In this document: piece by piece, positions 8,010-15,628 of the stretch
Layout: each line of letters starts with the position of its first letter
How positions within the stretch are numbered: position 1 is the stretch's first letter
DNA from: Peptococcaceae bacterium
GTDB taxonomy: Bacteria; Bacillota; DSM-12270; Thermacetogeniales; Thermacetogeniaceae
Assembly (NCBI GenBank): GCA_003160265.1
Contig: PLQY01000021.1
Location: forward strand, 5,764-28,256
DNA length: 22,493 bases
Reading direction: 5' to 3'
The notes under the pieces: model-generated
The model's database searches: none
The model's input: the letters and a program-made list of their open reading frames with translations, nothing else
Told to the model about the DNA's origin: nothing
Position numbers and translations under genes: made by a program

Positions 8010-8194
8010 TAGGAGTCCCCCCGCCTATAGGTGGTGGGTTCAAAGTTCTGCTAGTGAGCGGGAGTAACAATCCTCCGCTGAAGACGGCGAAGTTGAAATG
8101 ATTCCTTGCCGTGCCATATGTCCATCACTCAGGACTATTACTCGCAAGCTCGTAATATGAGTGATGGCCAGGCACATGGCATTTTAAACTTCGC
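8010..8194. repeat. Structured intergenic element: short hairpin followed by a 108-base imperfect palindrome
   Basis: The stretch between purD and the HD gene holds no gene but strong secondary structure. CCCCCGCC/GGTGGTGGG form a hairpin around TATA at about 8015-8035. At 8087-8194 nested inverted arms pair: GCGAAGTTGAAATG with CATTTTAAACTTCGC, then TGCCAT..CCATCACTCA (8112-8131) with TGAGTGATGG..ATGGCA (8158-8181), then TATTAC with GTAATA. Such nested arms suggest a MITE-like element or the ends of a decayed IS200/IS605-type element. It may also end the purD transcript. Confidence 0.65.
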
Positions 8195-8204
8195 TTCGCT
8201 ACGT

Positions 8205-9467
8205 TTAAAGGGCCCTGTGAGCGATATCCCGCCGGAAGTGCATCCCCTCAAAGGAAACACGGTCGACTCCCTGGTAGGCATGCCGTACCGCATCCCCGAT
8301 GGTATCGCCCAGGGCGGTTATGCCCAGCACCCGCCCACCGGCGGTAACCAGGCTGCCACTGTCCGACATTCTGGTACCGGCATGAAAGACTATGATATCA
8401 GGAGGGACCAGGTCCAGCCCAGTGATCTCCTGACCAGTTTCATAGGCGCCCGGATAGCCGCCGGAGGCCAGCACCACGCAGGCTGCCGGGCGGTCATCCC
8501 ACTCCAGTTCAACCTCCGACAACCGCTCTGACAGGACTGCATCCAGCACATCCAGCAAATCGCCGCGCAACCTGGGTATCACCGCCTGCGCCTCCGGGTC
8601 GCCGAAGCGGCAGTTGAACTCCAGGACATAAGTACCCTTGGCGGTGATCATCAGCCCGGCGTAGATGACCCCCCGGTATTTTATACCGTCACTCGCCAGA
8701 CCCTGGATCAGGGGACCCAGCACTTCGGAGCAGACCTGTTCGTGGAGCGACGGGGTGTAGACCGGCGGCGGGGAGTAAGCCCCCATCCCACCGGTGTTCG
8801 GCCCGGTGTCGCCATCACCGGCGCGCTTGTGGTCCTGGGAGGCCACCATCGGAAGGAAGGTCTGGCCATCGGCAAACGCTAGCACACTAACCTCCTCGCC
8901 CTCCAGGCGTTCCTCGACGATTACCGCCTCTCCGGCCGCTCCAAATGCTCTCTCCTCCATGATCAGGCGCAGGGCGGCTTCCGCTTCTGCCACATTGTCG
9001 GCTACCACAACTCCCTTGCCAGCGGCCAATCCGTCCGCCTTGACCACGCAGGGGCCGTCCAGATTCCGTACGTAGCGGAGAGCCGGCGCCAGCTCCCTGA
9101 ACACCCTGAAGTCCGCCGTGGGAATGCCACAACTGGCCATGGTCTCCTTGGCAAACACCTTGCTGCCTTCGAGCAGGGCCGCCCTGGCACCCGGCCCGAA
9201 GGCCCGCAGACCAGCCTCCTCGAACAGGTCGACGATGCCGCTCACCAGCGGGGCCTCCGGCCCCACCACCGTCAGATCGATCTTCTCACGGACAGCAAAG
9301 TCCCGCAGACCGATCAGGTCATCCGCTCTGATCGGCACGCACTCGGCATCACCGGCGATTCCCCCGTTGCCGGGCGCACAGTAGATCTTCGTGAGGCGCG
9401 GGCTCTGTTTCAGCTTCCAGACCAGGGCGTGCTCGCGGCCCCCGCCGCCGACCACCAATACCTTCAT
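8205..9467 (-). CDS. purD: Phosphoribosylamine-glycine ligase (GAR synthetase) PurD
   Basis: PurD ligates glycine to phosphoribosylamine using ATP, step two of de novo IMP synthesis. The protein, 420 residues from ATG 9467, has the N-terminal GGGGREHALVWKL motif, the ATP-grasp lysine motif KADGLAAGKGVVVA, the PNTGGMGAYSPPP loop, and the metal-binding LEFNCRFGDPEAQAV. Length matches the family. The frame can be read from TTG 9485, but ATG 9467 begins the standard MKVLVVGGGGREH and has GGGGAGAG just upstream, right after the purH stop. It is the last gene of the pur cluster here. Confidence 0.96.
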   Translation of the reverse strand: MKVLVVGGGGREHALVWKLKQSPRLTKIYCAPGNGGIAGDAECVPIRADDLIGLRDFAVREKIDLTVVGPEAPLVSGIVDLFEEAGLRAFGPGARAALLEGSKVFAKETMASCGIPTADFRVFRELAPALRYVRNLDGPCVVKADGLAAGKGVVVADNVAEAEAALRLIMEERAFGAAGEAVIVEERLEGEEVSVLAFADGQTFLPMVASQDHKRAGDGDTGPNTGGMGAYSPPPVYTPSLHEQVCSEVLGPLIQGLASDGIKYRGVIYAGLMITAKGTYVLEFNCRFGDPEAQAVIPRLRGDLLDVLDAVLSERLSEVELEWDDRPAACVVLASGGYPGAYETGQEITGLDLVPPDIIVFHAGTRMSDSGSLVTAGGRVLGITALGDTIGDAVRHAYQGVDRVSFEGMHFRRDIAHRAL

Positions 9468-9481
9468 CCCGCTCTCTCCCC

Positions 9482-11134
9482 TCAATGCTTGAAGTGGCGG
9501 CTGCCCGTGAAGACCATCACCATACCGGTAGCATCGGCAGCCTCAATCGCATCCTGGTCGCGCAGCGAACCGCCCGGCTGGATGATTGCCGCCACGCCGG
9601 CTGCGGCGGTGCTACGCACGGAGTCGTCAAACGGCAGGAAGCCGTCCGACGCCAGCACAGCGCCCTTCGCCCGGGCGCCCGCCTTAGCTAGAGCGATGTT
9701 GACAGCATCGATCCGGCTCACCTGTCCCTGGCCGATGCCCAGGGTGACATCACTGCTGGCAACAACGATCCCGTTGGAGGCCACGTGCTTGGCCACCGCC
9801 CAGGCAAACAGGAGGTCGTCCCACTGGTTCGCCTTGGGCTCCCGCCTGGTGACTACCCGGCTGGACTGGATGACCTGTTCCAGATCCATGACCGGGTCCG
9901 GTTCCTGGAGCAGAAATCCCCCGCTCACCCGCTTGAAATCCAGTTCCTGTCGCGGGGCACGCTCTCCGGTGGCCAGCAGGCGCAGTTTCTGCTTACTGCC
10001 AAGCACCAACAGGGCCTCCTCGCTGAAGTCCGGGGCGATCACCGCCTCGAAGAAGGTCTCCCGGATGGCCTCCGCTGTCACCCGGTCGACGGTTCTGTTC
10101 AGACCGATGATCCCGCCGTAGGCGGCCTCTGCGTCGGCGTCCCGGGCATTCCTGAAGGCTTCGATCAGCGATGGGGCGCAGGCCACGCCGGAAGGCTTAT
10201 TGTGCTTGATCACCACCGCCGCGGTTGCCTGGAACTCCGAAGCGATCCGCAGGGCGGCATCCAGGTCGAGGATGTTGTTGAAGGAGAGTTCCTTGCCCTG
10301 GAGTTGACGGGCGCCCACCAGGCCATAAGGCGAACCGGTCTCATCCCGGTAGAAAGCGGCCTGCTGGTGCGGGTTCTCCCCGTAGCGGAGTCCGGCCACT
10401 TTGGCCAATGGCAGCGCCAGCCGGTTGGGAAACATGATCGGAGTTCGAAGTTCGAGTTTCGAAGTACCCGGCGCCACTTCAGGGCCTGCATCCACGGTGG
10501 AGCCTTTTTCGTCCAGGTTAAGTCCGTAAAGGTAATTGGCAATGGCAGTATCGTAGACTGCGGTGTGCCAGAAGACCTCCCGTGCCAGCCGGAGCCGGGT
10601 CGCCGGGCTGGTATCGCCCTGCTCCCGCAGTTCCCCGATCACCTCTGGGTAGCGCCCCGGGTTGACCACCACCGTCACCCTGGCAAAGTTCTTGGCGGCA
10701 GCCCGCAGCATCGAGGGACCGCCAATGTCGATCTGCTCGACGGCCTGCTCCAGGGTGACGCCGCTCCGGGCAATAGTCTCCCGGAACGGGTACAGGTTCA
10801 CCACCACCAGGTCGATCGGCTCGATCCCCAACTGTTCCAGTTGGGCCTCGTCCAGCGGCAGGCGCGCCAGGATTCCGGCGTGCACCTTGGGATGCAGCGT
10901 CTTGACCCGCCCGTCCATGATCTCCGGAAACCCGGTCAGGTCTTCCACTTTTTGCACCGGCACTCCGGCCTGCTCCAAAGCCTTGGCCGTGCCTCCGGTG
11001 GAGATCAGGTGGAAGCCCAAACCGGCCAGTTCCCTGGCAAATTCCACTATTCCCCGCTTGTCGGAAACGCTGATCAGGGCCTGCTTTGTCCGTTTCTGCT
11101 CATTTGATGTGTCTCCTGCTTCATTCCTGCCCAT
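9482..11134 (-). CDS. purH: Bifunctional AICAR transformylase / IMP cyclohydrolase PurH
   Basis: PurH carries out the last two steps of IMP synthesis: formylation of AICAR with 10-formyl-THF, then ring closure. The N-terminal MGS-like cyclohydrolase domain shows ALISVSDKRGIVEFAREL, STGGTAKAL and GRVKTLHPKVHAGILAR. The transformylase domain shows LRYGENPHQQAAFYR, GKELSFNNILDLDAAL, VVIKHNKPSGVA, IGQGQVSRIDAV and the terminal SDGFLPFDDSV...GSRHFKH. ATG 11134 has GGAGGA at proper spacing; GTG 11152 in the same frame lies inside that ribosome site and is rejected. At 550 residues it is slightly long. Part of the excess is a linker containing an in-frame TTCGAA-type microrepeat at 10441-10464. It is followed by purD. 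Confidence 0.96.
   Translation of the reverse strand: MGRNEAGDTSNEQKRTKQALISVSDKRGIVEFARELAGLGFHLISTGGTAKALEQAGVPVQKVEDLTGFPEIMDGRVKTLHPKVHAGILARLPLDEAQLEQLGIEPIDLVVVNLYPFRETIARSGVTLEQAVEQIDIGGPSMLRAAAKNFARVTVVVNPGRYPEVIGELREQGDTSPATRLRLAREVFWHTAVYDTAIANYLYGLNLDEKGSTVDAGPEVAPGTSKLELRTPIMFPNRLALPLAKVAGLRYGENPHQQAAFYRDETGSPYGLVGARQLQGKELSFNNILDLDAALRIASEFQATAAVVIKHNKPSGVACAPSLIEAFRNARDADAEAAYGGIIGLNRTVDRVTAEAIRETFFEAVIAPDFSEEALLVLGSKQKLRLLATGERAPRQELDFKRVSGGFLLQEPDPVMDLEQVIQSSRVVTRREPKANQWDDLLFAWAVAKHVASNGIVVASSDVTLGIGQGQVSRIDAVNIALAKAGARAKGAVLASDGFLPFDDSVRSTAAAGVAAIIQPGGSLRDQDAIEAADATGMVMVFTGSRHFKH
10441..10464. repeat. TTCGAA-type microrepeat inserted in frame in purH
   Basis: The stretch GAGTTCGAAGTTCGAGTTTC and the GAAG after it consist of overlapping TTCGAA/TTCGAG units. 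It is read in frame as TSKLELRTP in a linker of PurH between the cyclohydrolase and transformylase domains, just before the conserved LRYGENPHQ block. Coding is preserved. Confidence 0.6.
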
Positions 11135-11175
11135 GATGTGTTCCTCCTGCACAAGAATCCTTGATCCACAGCTGG

Positions 11176-11226
11176 ACTACCCGCTCTAATGCCCCCGCTT
11201 CTTTCGAAGCGGTGGAATAAGAGCGG
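11176..11226. repeat. Palindromic intergenic element, copy 1
   Basis: CCGCTCT (11181-11187) pairs with AGAGCGG (11220-11226), and inside it CCGCTTC pairs with GAAGCGG around a four-base loop. The partly paired TAATGCC/GGAATAA bulge is shared with copy 2 at 13143-13190, which is in the opposite orientation. Identity includes the flanking CACAGnTGG...CTACCC. The element lies in the purN-purH gap and resembles the hairpin ends of TnpB/IS200-IS605-type elements (inference). Confidence 0.75.
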
Positions 11227-11250
11227 TTACGCCACTGTATTAACTGGCTC

Positions 11251-11291
11251 CTCCGCATCCAGGCCTACGGCCTGGCCTGAAGAATGCGGAG
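11251..11291. other. Two-tier hairpin in the purN-purH gap
   Basis: CTCCGCAT (11251-11258) pairs with ATGCGGAG (11284-11291), enclosing a second perfect stem CCAGGCC-TAC-GGCCTGG (11259-11275). It lies next to palindromic element copy 1. No T run follows on the minus strand, so it need not terminate the operon. It could slow exonucleases or be part of the same mobile remnant. Confidence 0.6.
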
Positions 11292-11313
11292 TACATAAGC
11301 TTCAGTGTGCCCA

Positions 11314-11994
11314 CTAAAGCCAAGACCCAGTTGAATCCTGCCACTCCGCCACACTGTCCCGGGGGGACCGCGGCTGGCGGCCATCCCAATCGATCAACAC
11401 CCGCCGGTCCCGGATCCGCAGCCGCCCTTCCGCCAGAAGCTGGAGGGCGGCCGGGCAGGTCTTGTGCTCCTTGGCCAGGATGCGAGCGGCCAGAGTATCC
11501 GCGGTATCCTCGGGGTAAACCGGCGCCACCGTCTGCAAGATGATCGGCCCGGTATCCGTGCCGGCATCGACGAAGTGCACCGTACAGCCGCTGAAGCGCA
11601 CCCCCGCCGCCACCGCCTGAGCTTGGGCGTCAAGCCCCCTGAAAGCGGGCAGCAGAGCGGGATGGATGTTGAGCACCCGGTCCGGGAACGCTTCCAGAAA
11701 GACCGGTGACAGCACCCGCATAAAACCGGCCAATACCACCGCCTGCGGCCGGACACCAAGCACCGCTCCGGCCAGCCGGGCATCATAGGCCGCCCGGCGT
11801 TCAGTTTCACCGGCGACAACGGTCAAGACAGGAACCCGGTGCCGGCGCGCCCACTCGAATGCCGGCGGCTCCACCCGGTCGCTGAACACTCCAACCACCG
11901 ACGCCTCCAGGGCACCCCCGGCTACAGCATCCAGGATCACTTTCAGGTTGCTCCCTCGTCCGGAGACCAGCACCGCCAGCCGCAACGGTTCCAA
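11314..11994 (-). CDS. purN: Phosphoribosylglycinamide formyltransferase PurN
   Basis: PurN transfers a formyl group from 10-formyl-THF to GAR, step three of purine synthesis. The 226-residue protein shows the N-terminal LAVLVSGRGSNLKVILDA phosphate-binding loop and the catalytic segments: LNIHPALLPAF with the conserved His, then SGCTVHFVDAGTDTGPIILQ with the conserved Asp. The start appears to be TTG 11994, six bases after an AAGG and just after the purM stop, so the genes are likely translationally coupled. The last 20 or so residues (QPRSPRDSVAEWQ...) extend past the usual end near the palindromic element and may be read-through added by the insertion. Confidence 0.94.
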   Translation of the reverse strand: MEPLRLAVLVSGRGSNLKVILDAVAGGALEASVVGVFSDRVEPPAFEWARRHRVPVLTVVAGETERRAAYDARLAGAVLGVRPQAVVLAGFMRVLSPVFLEAFPDRVLNIHPALLPAFRGLDAQAQAVAAGVRFSGCTVHFVDAGTDTGPIILQTVAPVYPEDTADTLAARILAKEHKTCPAALQLLAEGRLRIRDRRVLIDWDGRQPRSPRDSVAEWQDSTGSWL

Positions 11995-12001
11995 AAAACC
12001 T

Positions 12002-13084
12002 TCACTCCCCTACAAAGGTGACGCCCTGACCGGGGCGAACCTCGCCGATCTCGTAAACCTGCTCGCCCGTGTCCGACAGGGCCGCAGCCGCATTCTCCGC
12101 CGCCTCCCTGGCCACGATCAGCACCATCCCGATCCCCATGTTAAAAACCCGGTACATCTCTTCATCGGAAATGCGCCGGGTACCGTCCTCATCCTGAATC
12201 AGCCTGAAAACCGGCGGCACCGTCCAACTGCCGCAGCGCACCACCGCCCCCAGGCCGTCCGGCAGCACCCGCGGCACATTTTCGGTGAGCCCGCCACCGG
12301 TAATATGGGCCGCCCCCTTGACAACCGGCGCCGCTGCGAAACGGTCCCTGAGAGCCAGCACGCTCTTCACATAGATCCTGGTGGGAGTCAGCAGTTCTTC
12401 CCCTAACGTGCGCAACGCCGGCTCCATTAGGCCCGGCACTGCCGGCAGGAATGTGCCTGCCGTCCAGCCCCGCTGCTCGAACAGCACCTGGCGGGCGAGG
12501 GAAAAGCCGTTGCTGTGCAGTCCCGAGGAAGCCAGGCCAAGCAGTATGTCCCCCTCCTGGATCCGGCTGCCGTCCCAGACTGCGTCCCGCTCGACGACAC
12601 CCACCGCAAAGCCGGCCAGGTCGTACTCCCCGAGCCGGTAAAACCCCGGCATCTCTGCGGTCTCTCCGCCGATCAGGGCGCATCCCGCTTCCCGGCAACC
12701 GGTGGCCACACCCCTGATGATCTCCGTTACCTGCTCGGGCACCAGTTTGCCACAGGCCAGGTAGTCCAGAAAGAACAGGGGCTCGGCGCCACACACCAGG
12801 ATATCGTTGACGCACATGGCCACCAGGTCGATCCCCACCGTGTCGTGTTTACCGGCCAACTGGGCCACCCTCAGCTTGGTGCCCACCCCGTCGGTGCCGG
12901 AGACGAGTACGGGCTGCCGGTAACGGGATGTGTCCAGGGCGAACAGGCCGGAGAAACCGCCAACGCCCGCCAGCACCTCCGGCCTCATGGTAGAGTCGGC
13001 ATGCGCTTTGATCAGTTCCATCGCCCGGTTGCCGGCGTCAATATCCACTCCTGCCTCTCTGTAAGCGTCCTTTTTTTCTGCCAC
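12002..13084 (-). CDS. purM: Phosphoribosylformylglycinamidine cyclo-ligase (AIR synthetase) PurM
   Basis: PurM closes the imidazole ring of FGAM to give AIR using ATP. Family motifs are [19 protein letters not shown] at the N-terminus, [57 protein letters not shown] and [16 protein letters not shown]. The frame reads up to TTG 13138, with ATG 13105 and GTG 13084 inside. I chose GTG 13084 (360 residues) because AGAGG lies seven bases before it and the protein then begins close to the conserved [12 protein letters not shown] 13105 is the next best. Upstream lies a palindromic element rather than purF, so the operon seems to be cut off at its 5' side. Confidence 0.94.
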   Translation of the reverse strand: MAEKKDAYREAGVDIDAGNRAMELIKAHADSTMRPEVLAGVGGFSGLFALDTSRYRQPVLVSGTDGVGTKLRVAQLAGKHDTVGIDLVAMCVNDILVCGAEPLFFLDYLACGKLVPEQVTEIIRGVATGCREAGCALIGGETAEMPGFYRLGEYDLAGFAVGVVERDAVWDGSRIQEGDILLGLASSGLHSNGFSLARQVLFEQRGWTAGTFLPAVPGLMEPALRTLGEELLTPTRIYVKSVLALRDRFAAAPVVKGAAHITGGGLTENVPRVLPDGLGAVVRCGSWTVPPVFRLIQDEDGTRRISDEEMYRVFNMGIGMVLIVAREAAENAAAALSDTGEQVYEIGEVRPGQGVTFVGE

Positions 13085-13142
13085 GTCATCGCCTCTGTTC
13101 AGCATCCCATCCAACCCCCACCAAATCAACGTATTCAACTGG

Positions 13143-13190
13143 CGCTCTTATCCCACCGCTTCAGGAAGCGGGGGCATTAGAGCGGGTAGC
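13143..13190. repeat. Palindromic intergenic element, copy 2 (inverted relative to copy 1)
   Basis: CGCTCT (13143-13148) pairs with AGAGCG (13179-13184), enclosing CCGCTTC-AG-GAAGCGG. Its reverse complement matches copy 1 at 11176-11226 almost base for base through CTACCCGCTCTAATGCCCCC and the following stem. It lies immediately upstream of purM. Together the two copies bracket purM-purN in opposite orientation. Confidence 0.75.
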
Positions 13191-13245
13191 CATCTGTGAT
13201 AAAATAATTAGCGGGTAAGGTGCGGGCGGCAGCCCGGCCCCTGGG

Positions 13246-13282
13246 ACATCTTGTATAATCCAAAAAGTTGAACATCTTGTAT
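13246..13282. repeat. Pair of 11-base direct repeats upstream of the pur block
   Basis: ACATCTTGTAT occurs at 13246-13256 and again at 13272-13282, exactly 26 bases apart. It could be a tandem regulator site or the trace of a duplication. A GC-rich hairpin, CGGGC/GCCCG, lies just beside it near 13225-13240. I see no convincing promoter for purM in this gap. Confidence 0.5.
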
Positions 13283-13301
13283 TTCCTGTGCTGAGCTTAG
13301 C

Positions 13302-13514
13302 TTAATCGGCGATCTCACGCTTTAGGGCCACGACCAAGCTTAAAGAGATTCCAGCGATGAAGATAATACCCGCAAACGATTTCGCATATGCAAGAATTGC
13401 AAGGCGTTCGATGAGTTCGACCAGAACTGTGGTTATGGTCACGCCCCAGAATACACGCCAATCTCCACAAAAAAAGTTAAAAACTTCTTTGAGTATACGA
13501 AGGATGATATTCAT
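13302..13514 (-). CDS. Small membrane protein, 70 aa, partner of the ExxE membrane protein
   Basis: This is a 70-residue protein with two hydrophobic segments, about residues 22-42 and 46-64, preceded by an amphipathic N-terminus containing FCGDWRVFWGV. I do not recognise the family. ATG 13514 has a good GGAGAG about nine bases upstream. It lies 94 bases downstream of the FTR1/COG4280-like gene in the same direction, so the two probably form one transcript and may act together at the membrane. An unrelated small membrane protein is possible. Confidence 0.7.
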   Translation of the reverse strand: MNIILRILKEVFNFFCGDWRVFWGVTITTVLVELIERLAILAYAKSFAGIIFIAGISLSLVVALKREIAD

Positions 13515-13608
13515 TATCGAGTCTCTCCTCTCTCTGCCATGAGTTGAAAACCACAGCAGCAGAAAACCTGACGCGCCCGCCGGGTACCCTCTTTAATCAA
13601 AGATTCTT

Positions 13609-14358
13609 TTATTTTTGCGCAATTCCATAGGGTTTCAGCCACCAAACAATTACGGCACTCAGAATAAGATAGAATGCGACCAACACTAGCAGGAAAGGAT
13701 CGGAGAACAGCCATTGGATGCCCATGCCTTCCCCGGCCCAGAATGTTCCGAATGTGACCAGCATGATTCCGACCATGAACTTGAGTGTGTTTTCCGGGAT
13801 CTTGGTGAGTGGGCTGCGAATTGTGAGACCCAGAGTAACGACAACCAGAAAGGCTAAGAGGGCACCGATCGACGCCTGAAAAATTCCGTCTACCTTATCG
13901 GTTCCAGCGGCAGCGCCAAAAGTTATAACGATAAAGGCAACTTCAAGTCCCTCAAGGAGGACGCTTTTAAATGAAGCCAGAAAACCGAATCCGCTAAACT
14001 TGCCAGGGTCAATATCGCCGCGGTTTTGCAGTTCGCGTATCTTGTCTTCGTAGATCGCCGCTTCATCGTGGAGGGCCTTCAGGCTGCTATAGCGGAGCAA
14101 GGATTTTTTAAGCCACTGCATGCCGAAGAACACCAGTATGATTCCAACGACAATGCGCAGGATATCGATGGGAATAAAAAGAACCAGGGTTGTGCCAAAA
14201 ATTGCAACCATGGCGAGCAGGGCGAGCATGGCAGTGCCTGCCCCCAGCAAGCTGCTTTTCCAATTGATAGTGACCCCGATTGCTATCACAATCGTTAGAG
14301 CTTCAACAAATTCAACCATCGAGGCTAAGAAAGCTGGCAGTATAGATTGCCATACCAT
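13609..14358 (-). CDS. FTR1/COG4280-like membrane protein with paired ExxE motifs
   Basis: This is an integral membrane protein of 249 residues with about six to seven spans and a charged loop in the middle (SLKALHDEAAIYEDKIRELQ). Two helices carry related glutamate motifs: VEFVEALTIVIAIG near the N-terminus and LLEGLEVAFIVITFG near residue 150. This internal duplication with ExxE is like the REXXE signature of the FTR1 iron permease and of COG4280-type predicted membrane proteins. Iron or other cation transport is therefore a reasonable guess, but the arginine before the motif is missing. ATG 14358 follows AAAGGAAAA; the longer frame from 14406 adds a polar stretch with no ribosome site and is rejected. 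Confidence 0.7.
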   Translation of the reverse strand: MVWQSILPAFLASMVEFVEALTIVIAIGVTINWKSSLLGAGTAMLALLAMVAIFGTTLVLFIPIDILRIVVGIILVFFGMQWLKKSLLRYSSLKALHDEAAIYEDKIRELQNRGDIDPGKFSGFGFLASFKSVLLEGLEVAFIVITFGAAAGTDKVDGIFQASIGALLAFLVVVTLGLTIRSPLTKIPENTLKFMVGIMLVTFGTFWAGEGMGIQWLFSDPFLLVLVAFYLILSAVIVWWLKPYGIAQK

Positions 14359-14540
14359 GATGATTTTCCTTTCAATTTGGACTGCCTGAGGAAATGACCG
14401 GTGCATTCCGAAGCGATGCCTTGTTCAGCTAAATTGCGCTCTCATCCAATCCATGCCTTGAGATGATCATAGGCTATTCGGGTTGAAAAGCCTGCCAAAA
14501 CTGCTTAAAAACATTTCCCAACCCTTTTTCAAGATCTCTT

Positions 14541-14651
14541 TTATTCAATCTCAAAGTAGCCATGATGCTCAACGACATCAAGGATCTTATGCTGTTCGAA
14601 TAAGTATTCCCATGCCCTGTCGTTTAAGGAACTTCCATTATTGGGTATAGT
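14541..14651 (-). pseudogene. N-terminal remnant of a type II restriction endonuclease
   Basis: Immediately after the Dam gene, one frame reads NGSSLNDRAWEYLFEQHKIL and continues to GYFEIE before a TAA at 14543-14541. The pattern NDRAWEYLFE..ILD....GYFEI looks like the start of type II restriction enzymes that pair with Dam-type methylases. There is no proper start codon in this frame. An ATG at 14638 in another frame (MEVP then stop) would join it if one base were inserted or lost near 14628. The rest of the enzyme is missing. The frame shift, the truncation and the adjacent methylase together make a decayed restriction-modification pair the simplest reading. Family assignment is from memory and moderate. 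Confidence 0.5.
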
Positions 14652-15477
14652 TCATCACCAAGATTTCATCGACTTTTCCCCGGTTTAGAGCATCTGAGTT
14701 GATTGCTCTATTAGCGGAAATGGTTACAATTGCATACTCCTTGTAAAGCTCACGAATAAATGGCGTTGCCGAATTACTAAGGAGGACTTTGCAACCTTTC
14801 TTGCTTAAAACATCAAATACTTGTTTCAAACGAACTTGGTCGTCCCTATTGAATCCATCCAAATTGTAGCCCGTAAATGACGAAGTATCGGATACAGGGT
14901 CATACGGTGGGTCGAAATAAACAAAATCTCCCTTTGTAACCTGCATTACAGCCGTTTCAAAATCGTCATTCAGAATGGTAATGTCATTACACATCAAGTA
15001 TTGATACGCAGCCCGTAAAACAATATCGTTAACAATTTTAGGGTTTTCATAATTACCAAATGGAACATTGAACTGACCTTGGCTGTTGACCCTAAAAAGA
15101 CCGTTGAAGCACGTCTTATTTAGAAATATTATCCTGGAAGCCCGTTCCACAGGCAAAAGAGAAGAGAACTCATCTGTTCTATCAACGTCTCGAAGTCGAT
15201 AATAATACTCCTTTTCGTTTTTGTGCTTGGTCAAATCCGCTATAAGAGCATCAACATCGTTCTTGATAACTCTATATGTATTGATTAGTTCAAAATTTAT
15301 ATCGTTAACAATAGCCCTTTTCGGTTGCAGGTCAAATAATACTGCTCCCGCGCCTAGAAATGGTTCAAAGTAGGTATTAAACTTTCTAGGTACATAGTAA
15401 CGAATCTCGGGCAAAAGCTGTCGCTTGCCACCAGCCCATTTAAGAAACGGACGCAAAAGTTTGTTCTTAGTTTCCAT
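14638..15477 (-). CDS. Dam-family DNA adenine-N6 methyltransferase
   Basis: This enzyme transfers methyl from SAM to N6 of adenine in DNA and is probably of the M.DpnII/Dam (GATC) type. The SAM-binding motif FLKWAGGKRQLLPEI is at the N-terminus, with YFEPFLGAGAVLFDL next, and the catalytic DPPY appears in FVYFDPPYDP near residue 190. Length of about 279 residues is normal. ATG 15477 has GAGGG six bases upstream; ATG 15483 overlaps that site. A TATACT -10 box at 15520-15515 may serve it. The gene is clearly more AT-rich than its neighbours, which suggests transfer. Its likely restriction partner is only a fragment, so the methylase may be an orphan. Its recognition site is not readable from sequence alone. 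Confidence 0.92.
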   Translation of the reverse strand: METKNKLLRPFLKWAGGKRQLLPEIRYYVPRKFNTYFEPFLGAGAVLFDLQPKRAIVNDINFELINTYRVIKNDVDALIADLTKHKNEKEYYYRLRDVDRTDEFSSLLPVERASRIIFLNKTCFNGLFRVNSQGQFNVPFGNYENPKIVNDIVLRAAYQYLMCNDITILNDDFETAVMQVTKGDFVYFDPPYDPVSDTSSFTGYNLDGFNRDDQVRLKQVFDVLSKKGCKVLLSNSATPFIRELYKEYAIVTISANRAINSDALNRGKVDEILVMNYTQ

Positions 15478-15628
15478 TAGCATCCCTCGCCCAATACAAT
15501 CTCCGTCCTATCTAAGTATACATCATAACGAACATGTGTTACAGTATGATAAATCTATTAGCTGATATAATACTCCAAAAAGGATTGCGCTGTTGATATG
15601 CATTCAACGTTAGCGCTCTACCATCCAC

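Noticed and set aside
9785..11107. A 440-codon plus-strand open frame opposite purH
   Set aside because: It is a GC-rich antisense shadow of purH, with no ribosome site and a composition unlike a real protein.
12515..13180. A 221-codon plus-strand frame opposite purM
   Set aside because: Shadow of purM in GC-rich sequence, with no family signature.
14474..14563. A 29-aa minus-strand frame starting MATLRLNKRDLEKGLGNVF
   Set aside because: It lies in the debris after the restriction-enzyme remnant, has no ribosome site and could be a shifted fragment; too short to support as a gene.
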